From the NCBI GenBank assembly GCA_018894105.1, contig CM032117.1, positions 30,608,501 through 30,672,500 on the forward strand: a DNA stretch of 64,000 nt, in the 5' to 3' direction. Positions 57,331 through 64,000 of this stretch are shown here, in pieces (the stretch's first letter is position 1; the number at the start of each line of letters is the position of its first letter). This DNA is from Jacaranda mimosifolia. Its lineage: Eukaryota > Streptophyta > Magnoliopsida > Lamiales > Bignoniaceae. A program made the translations under genes and the position numbers. Under the pieces are notes generated by a model, which was given only the letters and a program-made list of their open reading frames with translations, made no database searches and was not told the origin of the DNA.

Positions 57331-57775
57331 CTTCATCATGGGTATTTGATATGGCATGTGATTCTCATCTTTGTAATTTGTTACAGGTGATGGAAAAAAG
57401 AAATAGTCTTCGTGAAGGGGATATGATCCCCTGCCTAGGAAATGGAGCAAGAGTTGGGCCACTTTCCAAGGCATAACCAAGTTGGACTTGGGGAATACTT
57501 GCATTGTACTTGATCTAATTTATTATGTACCCCATCTTGTTAAGAACATTATTTCAATTCTTGTTCTAGATAATGAAGGATTTGACTTTTCTATATCAAA
57601 TGGGATGTTGAAAGCATTAAAGAATGGTTCTTTAATTGCAGAAGGTACATTAATTAATGGATTGTACATACTTGATTCTGAACCTTCACTAATGCACATT
57701 CAATCAAGTAAAAGGAAGTTAGATAACCAACAAGATGCCATCCTATGTCATGCACAACTTGGGCATATTTAGAAA
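57331..57775 (+). pseudogene. pol: Protease and pre-integrase of internal2
   Basis: Protease start WVFDMACDSHLCNLL: Asp followed by Met-Ala instead of Ser/Thr-Gly. The open stretch 57482-57772 has YYVPHLVKNIISIL, LKNGSLIAEGTL and YILDSEPSLMH, ending at the H-LGHI zinc-binding block. One frameshift near 57455. Confidence 0.83.
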
Positions 57776-58728
57776 AATAGGATGAACAAGTTTGAAGCTC
57801 TCAAAGCACTAAATGTTAGTAGCACTGAGGATTTTCCTACTTGTGAATCTTGTTTAAAGGAAAAAATGACCAAAGCTCTTTTTGTAGGACAAACGGAGCG
57901 CTCCACAAATCTTTTGGATTTGATCCATATAGATGTTTGTGGATCACTAAGAGTTAGTGGGAGAGGAGGCTATTTCTACTTCATCACCTTCACCGATGAT
58001 TATAGTCGGTTCGGGCATGTGTATCTTATGAAGAACAAGTTCAAAGCCTTTGAAAAGTTCAAACAGTATAGGAATAAAGTGGAAAAGCAATTGGGGCTAA
58101 GTATTAACGCTCTTTGATCGGATTGAGGGGGAGAGTACTTAAGTACTGAATTCTTAGATTATCTAAAAGAGAATGGGATTCTCTCTCAATGGACTCTACC
58201 TTGCACACCTTAACACAATGGAATAGCCGAAAGGAGAAACCGTACCTTATTGGACATGGTACATTCCATGATGAGCTTTTTTGATGTGCCCATAACCTTT
58301 TAGGGATGTGCCTTACAGACGGCGGTGAGGTTATTAAATGTAGTACCATAAAAGTTAGTGCCTAAAACAACATATGGGATGTTGTTTGGTAAAGTACCCT
58401 CTTATCAATATCTTAAAGTTTGGGGATCTCCCAACTACGTGAGACGGATAGTAGGAGATAAGTTGGATAGTAGATCCACCTTATGCAAGTTTGTGGGATA
58501 CCCTAGAGAGTCTATGGGTTATTACTTTTATGATCCTTCGAACAAAAAGTGTTTATTTCAAGAAATGCCCACTTTTTTGAAAGAAATTTCTATTCGATAG
58601 AAAGGGTGTTATCATTGAACTTGATAAAGTTCAAGTTGATCAAGAAATCCTACAAGCGGTGGAAATAATTGAGTAAAAAGAGCTTCGCACACAACCTCTA
58701 AGAAGGTTAGACCGAATCAAGAAGCAAC
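57776..58728 (+). pseudogene. pol: Integrase of internal2
   Basis: 57782-58117: CESCLKEKMTKALF, LIHIDVCGSLRVSGRGGYFY and FTDDYSRFGHVYLM, with both catalytic Asp kept. A stop follows at about 58117, then a GGEYLSTEF-type block with Glu kept (shifted frame, about 58128-58155), AERRNRTLLDM and 58358-58600 (VRRIVGDKLDSRSTLCKF, YPRESMGYYFYDPSNKK). The acidic linker runs to about 58728. Few lesions compared with the other copies. Confidence 0.85.
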
Positions 58729-59660
58729 TTGAAAGGTTTGGATTCCTTCATGAGATGGGAATTGGATAGTGATCTGAAGACCTATAAGGAAGCCATGTTG
58801 GACATAGATTCGGGACATTGGCTTGAAGCCATGAGATCCAAAATGGACTCCATATACTCTAACAAGGTATGGACTTTGGTAGATCCACCAAAGGGAATAG
58901 TTCTCGTTGGTTGCAAGAGAATCTTTAAGTGCAAGCTTAGAGTAGATGGAGAAGTGGTGACTTTTAAGGCTCGACTAGTGGCAAAGAGTTACACTCAAAG
59001 ACCCGGTATCAATTTTGAGGAAACCTTTTCATCGATCGCAATACCTAAGTCTATTAGGATTCAATTTGCTATAGCCATATATTATGACTATGAGATATGG
59101 CAAATGGATGTGAAAATTGCTTTCCTCAATGGTGATAATGAAGAAGAAATTTACATGGAGCAACCACAAGGTTTCACATCCAAGAGGAGTGATCAAAAGG
59201 TTTGCAAACTCTAGAGATCCATTTATGGACTCAAACAAGCGTCTCAAAGATGGAACATACAATTTGACAAAAGGGTCAAATTGTTTGACTTTGTCAAAAA
59301 TATATATGAACCATGTGTGTATAAAAAGGCTAGTAGAAGTTCGATACAAGTTATTAAGCTTTATGTTGATGACATCCTTCTCATTAGGAATGGGGTAGGA
59401 ATATTAGACTGTACTAAGGGATGGTTATCTACATAATTCTCCATGAAGGATTTGAGAGAAGCATCCTACATATTGGAAATACGTATATGTAGAGATAGAT
59501 CCAAAAGGATGCTAGGGCTATCCCAAACTTATACATTGACAAGATACTAAAGAGGTTTAGTAAGGAAGAATCCAAGAAGGGATTCATTCTTTTAAGACAT
59601 GGCATTCGTCCTTCCAAGTCCATGGCCTCTAAGACTGAAAACGAGAGATAGAAGATGCCC
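58729..59660 (+). pseudogene. pol: Reverse transcriptase of internal2
   Basis: Longest uninterrupted coding stretch of the family here (58729-59214): WTLVDPPKGIVLVGCK, FKARLVAKSYTQRPGINFEE, YYDYEIWQMDVKIAFLNGDNEEE, EQPQGFTSK. A stop replaces a Gln codon at 59212-59214. Then SIYGLKQAS and the catalytic LYVDDILLI (about 59359-59385) intact. The tail is broken after an in-frame stop near 59433. Confidence 0.88.
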
Positions 59661-60359
59661 CACATACCTTATGCCTCCATTATTGATAGCATAATGTATA
59701 TAGTTCAATGTACAAGACTGGATACGACACACTTTTAAGAGTTACGAGTAGGTTCCAATCCAATCACGATGAAAGTCCTTGGATAGCCATTAAAGCAATC
59801 CTTAAGTACTTGAGAAGGACTGAGGACTTATTTTTAGTATAAGGCAATAGAGAATTGAAACTAGAGGGGTTTTTGGATTCAAGTTTCCAATTCAATGTAG
59901 ATGACCTAATATCCACTTCTAGATTTATATTTTGCCTCAATGGTGGCACGGTAAGTTGGAAGAGTTCCAAACAAGACACCACAACCTATTCTACCATGGA
60001 GGCAAAATATATTGCAGCTTTGGAAGCTTCAAAGAAAGGTGTTTGGATGAAAACTTTATTCAAGAGTTGAATGTAATGCCCAGGATTACTGAGCCAGTAG
60101 TTGTCTTTTATGACAACAACGGAGCAGTGGCACAAGCCAAAGAGCCAAGATCTCATAAAAAATTGAAGCACATCTTGAGGCGATATCATTTAATTTGGGA
60201 GATCATTGATAGATACGACATCTGAGTAGAGAGAGTTGCCTCGGAAGAGAATATAGAAGATCCACTGATAAAACCCTTAACTCATAAGGTCTTCGAAGAA
60301 CATCTTGAGAAAATGGGTCTCAAGGCCATGGAGCATTGATTTCAGGGCAAGTGGGTGAT
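59661..60359 (+). pseudogene. pol: RNase H and polypurine tract of internal2
   Basis: Blocks IPYASIIDSIMYIVQCTR (59663 on), ILKYLRRTEDLFLV, 59855-60070 (KLEGFLDSSFQ, STSRFIFCLNGGTVSWKSS, MEAKYIAALEASKKGVWMK), VFYDNNGAVAQAKEPRSH, and a final EDPLIKPL block. The tract AGGGCAAGTGGGTGAT lies just before LTR3. Three or more frame breaks. Confidence 0.85.
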
Positions 60360-62567
60360 TGTTGGAATAATACCTGGCAAGCCAATAGGATTGGCTTTGT
60401 AAAACTATTTCCTTGTATAACAATCTTGATTGAATAATATTCTTTATGTGGCCATCTTCATTTTATGTAATAAATCACTAATATTTGGATGAAGCCCTTA
60501 GATCACTCATGACTACGGGACTTGGTCGGTGACCATGGAATAAGTCTTACATGGTCGTGATCTTAAATCTTCCAAGTCGTAGGATCTTATGAGATAAGGC
60601 ATCTAAGAACCAGATAGATTTGCACTAACAATATATAAATCCAAGAGTTGGATATTACTCCATTTTATGAGCAACCGTATGAGATATGGGTACATGTTAG
60701 TGGGTGCTTTCTAGAGAACAAGGCACTGAATACCCACCGAAAAATCCACTAGATAGCTAGAACGGCAAGTCGGTAGTGGCAAGTTCTCCAGCTTGTGCTA
60801 GTGCACCTTATAAGTCCTCTAACTTGAGGATCCATGGTAACCTTGTGTTTGGTCCTCATACTTTAACTTTTCCTTGACCACTTAGCGAGTCTATAGGGTT
60901 GAGGTTGGGTATGAACTACTTGGCATGGAGGTTTGAGAGATCTAAGATGAAATCCTATTCCTTGCTTTTGTGAAGGGCGAGTGCATCTCCTATGTGTTCT
61001 ATAATGATCGATTACGAGAAATCCTTGCGCAAGGTGGTATGACAATTTAGAAAATGATTTTTCCAAAGATGAGGTCATACAAAGGAATCGAACATTGAGA
61101 ATAGAGACATAACATCGAGGCTATTGGGGAGCCGACAAACATCTTGCCCTAAGCCTTTTGATGGAGATAGGAGACGTAATGAGCATATTTGCATGGCAAG
61201 CGTATAGCTATGATGGTTCTCCAAAAGCATTCATTTTGGCCAATTAGTTGGGCTCTATGGGCTTGAGATTGGACATCGATAATGGAGATTGGGTACTCTT
61301 CAATTAATGAGATTAATTGAATTAAGTCGATTAGTTTAAAAAATGTTTTAAACTAAAATGAATATATGATAATCAAAAGTCATAAGGAGTTGTGAGCCAA
61401 TGTCCAATGAATGGTAAAACTTATTAGGTCACACACAAAAGCCAATTAACCTCCTAGTTAATGGAACGATTTTCTAAGAGTTAGAGAATCACTCCTTGGT
61501 GACCGATTCTGAGGTGCCTACTTGAAGGTCAATTTTTGGGTTGATTACTTGAAGTGTTAAATTAATCAACTAATTTAAGGAGTTAAATTAGACCAACAAT
61601 TAAGGAATTAATTATTAGGTGCCAAGTGACTATGAATTGGTCTAGTTGACTTAAAGAGTCAACAAAATTGAGCTTAAGAGTTAAGCTTTTTGACGTAAAA
61701 GTTAAGTCAAAGGTGAATTAATTAAATTAAAGTGTTTAATTTAATTAAAGAGAAGAATATATTTTAGAGGAAAGATTCATTTGAATTAGTATCTTAATTA
61801 ACTTGAAATTAGATTTCAAATATAATTAAAATGCACATAAGATTCAAATGAGATTTGAATTCAAATTTGCCACCTTAGCACCCCACTTGGCCGCCCCCCT
61901 CATGGAAGGTGTGATGCCACATTGGCATCACACCATCCAACATCTATATATAGATATAGAGAGAGAGGATCAGCCATGATGAAAAAGGTGTGAAGAATAA
62001 GATCCTTCCACAATTCCCTCCAAAACTCCCTTTCCAAATATTAGTTCATGTGTTGAGGCTTTGTTCTCTCTTCTTCTCCTACCTCGAAAATCAGCTTTCA
62101 CCATTGATATTTTGCTTATTTTCCCGAGCTAAAAGTGAGTGGAATTTGGAGGATCAATTGGTGTGATCATATCAATAGAGGTAAAGCATTTGATTTGCTA
62201 GCTTTGGAGATCTACTGGAACAGAGTAGTCATTTTCCAAATTTTTTCCAAGCAATCCAGATCGAGTTTTACTCTGAATATTTTGTAGCACTTTTCTCAAG
62301 GTGTTGAGATGTTCTAATTTTTTTTTTCGTGATTTTTGGAGCATTCTAACCGAGTTAAAATTTGTTGTTTCTCCGCTATGCCAGAGTCTGCAATAATCTA
62401 GATTAGTGAAGCATTCACTCTTGAGACCTTAAAAATTTGCTTTTTGAGGTGACACTCTAACTAAATCTGAATTCCTAGCATGATTAGATCTTTGTTAGGC
62501 TGTAAGCACTAGTTATTTTGAGCTCTTGAATTTTGATAATTGGATCCTAGTGGCTTACTAAACTTTA
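60360..62567 (+). repeat. LTR3 of the array
   Basis: 2208 bp from TGTTGG to a decayed end (ACTTTA). Hairpin array about 61546-61746 with some arms damaged, palindrome 61908-61934, TATA near 61945-61950. The right end abuts the MULE transposase reading frame. Confidence 0.9.
61908..61934 (+). promoter_or_regulatory. Palindrome upstream of TATA (LTR3)
   Basis: GGTGTGATGCC, ACATT, GGCATCACACC: perfect 11-bp arms, about ten bases before TATATA. Confidence 0.72.
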
Positions 62568-63866
62568 CATTCATCTCTAACTTTATATGCATGAATCTTC
62601 TAATCACATCCCTCATTAGCATACTTAGCATGCACCCTAATCTTATCATTCTTAGTGATGTTCAAGCTTCTTTCTGTTTTTATTGCATGTGAATGCACAT
62701 CTTGCCTAAACTCAGCTTTGGTGCTAAAGACCATGCCTAGTTCAAAGTTTGGATCATATAATTGAACTAGATTAAAACCTAGAAATTTTGTCTCTTCACA
62801 CTCACCATCAAAACTGTTTGTACTATCAAAGTCATCCTTACTCTTTACCACATCCTCATCTCCAGATTCATGTCCTGCCTTCTGCTCCCCTTCTTTTCTA
62901 TCATTCTCATTTTCAATGTTATCATCATAACACTATCCTAACCATTCCACCTTAGAGTCTATATTCTCATTGAACAACCTATCATCTTCTATATCTTTAT
63001 CCTCAATCAATTCTAAATCAAAGTTACTATTGCTTCCAGTACTATCACTATCCCTATGTAGCCCTTTACTATCACTATGTACATCAGTCTTTATTTCCGC
63101 TTCCAGTTCATCTAAGACATACCCAAGCTCAGAAAAGTCCCTCACTGCTTCTGCAGTTCTATCTTCTAAACCCAGTTGTATCCCCCCCAGAACCCTCAAA
63201 CCGTGTTGTTCCTCTAACACCACACTCAGTCCTCTTTTTTCAATTATATCATCATTCTCACTACACTTAGCCCCCAAACTCACCCCATCATCAGGCCTTG
63301 CAGTTTTTTCTTCTAGATTTACTTCACTCTCTATATTTGCAGCTTCTACCTCATTCCCGGCACTCAAATTCTCATTTCCTTCATCATCAGTTAATTTAAT
63401 GCCCTCAACAAATAAACTCACCTCTCTACTTGTGGTTAATTTTTCTTCACATAGCTTTTTCAAAGCATCATCAGTGCCTATGAAAAGAAACCAAGCCTCA
63501 CTTTTATTGTAATCTTTAAAGCAACCATTTAAATCCATATGTTTACTCAATTGATCTAATGCAGTTATACTTAACAAGTCAATTTCAACATAGTCAAATT
63601 TAAGGGGTTATCATTTTTCTGCATATTTTGTGACTGAGGATGATGTGTCAAAGTATCCCCCATAATGTAGAGTTAATGTGGCCTTTCTATTCTTTGGATC
63701 TGAGAAATAAAAAAAATAAATTCCAGATGGGTTTTGACTACTGTTCAAACACACAGAAACTTTGACTAAAAAAGTTTCAAACAAAAACGTCCACAGATAA
63801 ACCACATCAGGGACCACCATTTAGCTACCTCACACAAACACATTACTTTTCATATTTTAAAACTGC
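62568..63866 (-). pseudogene. Mutator-like (MuDR-type) transposase, N-terminal half
   Basis: One reading frame from 63820 leftward to 62568, broken only by TGA-TAA (63608-63613) and two TAGs (62933-62935, 62600-62602). N-terminal block TLTLHYGGYFD, then FDYVEIDLLSITALDQLSKHM, a long acidic low-complexity middle (ELEAEIKTDVHSDSKG and others), then the MuDR DNA-binding type domain: FELGMVFSTKAEFRQDVHSHA, IKTERSLNITKNDKIRVHAKY and GC, followed after the last stop by KIHAYKVRDEC. The frame is cut by copia LTR3 before the DDE catalytic domain. Transposases of this family move Mutator elements; whether this was a domesticated gene cannot be seen. Confidence 0.8.
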
Positions 63867-63984
63867 ACATAGTCACAAATCAGCATGCATTTATGAAAAC
63901 AAACAAAGACCCAGAATATAGGGCTTTACACACATGTGAAAACATCAAACCAAGAAAAAATGGGGGAGAATCTTTGAGACTTAC
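63867..63984 (-). other. Possible intron near the MULE 5' end
   Basis: On the minus strand a consensus donor GTAAGT (63984-63979) and a candidate acceptor TATGTGCAG near 63867 bracket T-rich, stop-containing sequence. The exon upstream (63985-64000) runs off the window. Suggestive only. Confidence 0.4.
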
Positions 63985-64000
63985 CATACTGAGAAGGTGG

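Larger units (their letters stand above)
42934..62567 (+). mobile_element. Tandem copia array: LTR-internal-LTR-internal-LTR
   Basis: Three same-strand LTRs (42934-45176, 52265-54487, 60360-62567) separated by two internal regions (45177-52264, 54488-60359). Each internal region has a primer site at its left and a polypurine tract at its right. The middle LTR is shared. The outer flanks (GGCAT left, CATTC right) do not form a target duplication, so the array probably arose by recombination between separate elements rather than one insertion. Confidence 0.88.

Noticed and set aside
42929..62572. Target duplication for the whole tandem array
   Set aside because: GGCAT on the left and CATTC on the right share only CAT in different registers; not accepted as a duplication.
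62970..63512. 180-codon + strand ORF, serine-rich
   Set aside because: It is the complement of the acidic part of the MULE transposase frame; its composition is explained by reading that strand backwards.

Overview
This window looks like repeat-dense flowering-plant nuclear DNA. It is AT-rich and almost entirely built of nested, decayed transposable elements, and it contains no intact host gene. Plant origin is supported by Ty1/copia polyproteins with a tRNA-iMet-type primer site, a Ty3/gypsy integrase paired with an antisense 'putative gypsy type transposon' ORF, CACTA and Mutator-like elements, and a fragment of plastid 16S rDNA joined to plastid trnN. I cannot name the species.

Layout. 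(1) 1-22558: copia element A (+ strand), older than its inserts. It is interrupted by a whole reverse-strand relative B (3459-12947), a + solo LTR S1 (13210-15444) and a - solo LTR S2 (16911-19153), each with a recognisable 5-bp target duplication. (2) 22559-28880: a gypsy fragment with convergent ORF and integrase remnants. Its ORF carries a CACTA-like element (23794-25014), which in turn carries a short tRNA-derived SINE (24521-24629). (3) 28881-35390: reverse-strand copia remnants C and E sharing one LTR (29463-33819), which is itself interrupted by solo LTR S3 (29971-32191). (4) 35391-41723: copia D (+ strand), lacking its 5' LTR and carrying the plastid-DNA insert (36005-36235). (5) 41724-42933: AT-rich sequence in which I recognise nothing. 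(6) 42934-62567: a + strand tandem copia array, LTR1-internal1-LTR2-internal2-LTR3. A 1.3-kb fold-back Mutator-like element with 9-bp target duplications (48956-50279) sits inside internal1. (7) 62568-64000: 5' part of a MULE transposase gene (- strand), cut off by LTR3.

All copia copies belong to one family with unusually long LTRs (about 2.2 kb), a roughly 2-kb untranslated leader, then gag, protease, integrase, RT and RNase H in copia order. Every copy is broken by stops and frameshifts; internal2 is the least damaged.

The signals that ordinary annotation does not explain are in the non-coding parts of this family. (a) Each sufficiently complete LTR carries a run of about six or seven short hairpins with near-constant GAG/GGAG-type loops and different arms. 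Where arms differ between copies, pairing is often kept by changes on both sides. (b) The leader has four spaced sites (about 83-106 bp apart) carrying the same short motif, and different element copies carry a different motif at all or most sites together. (c) A near-perfect palindrome lies about 10-20 bp upstream of the LTR TATA box. These three are the best candidates for undescribed cis-acting biology here.
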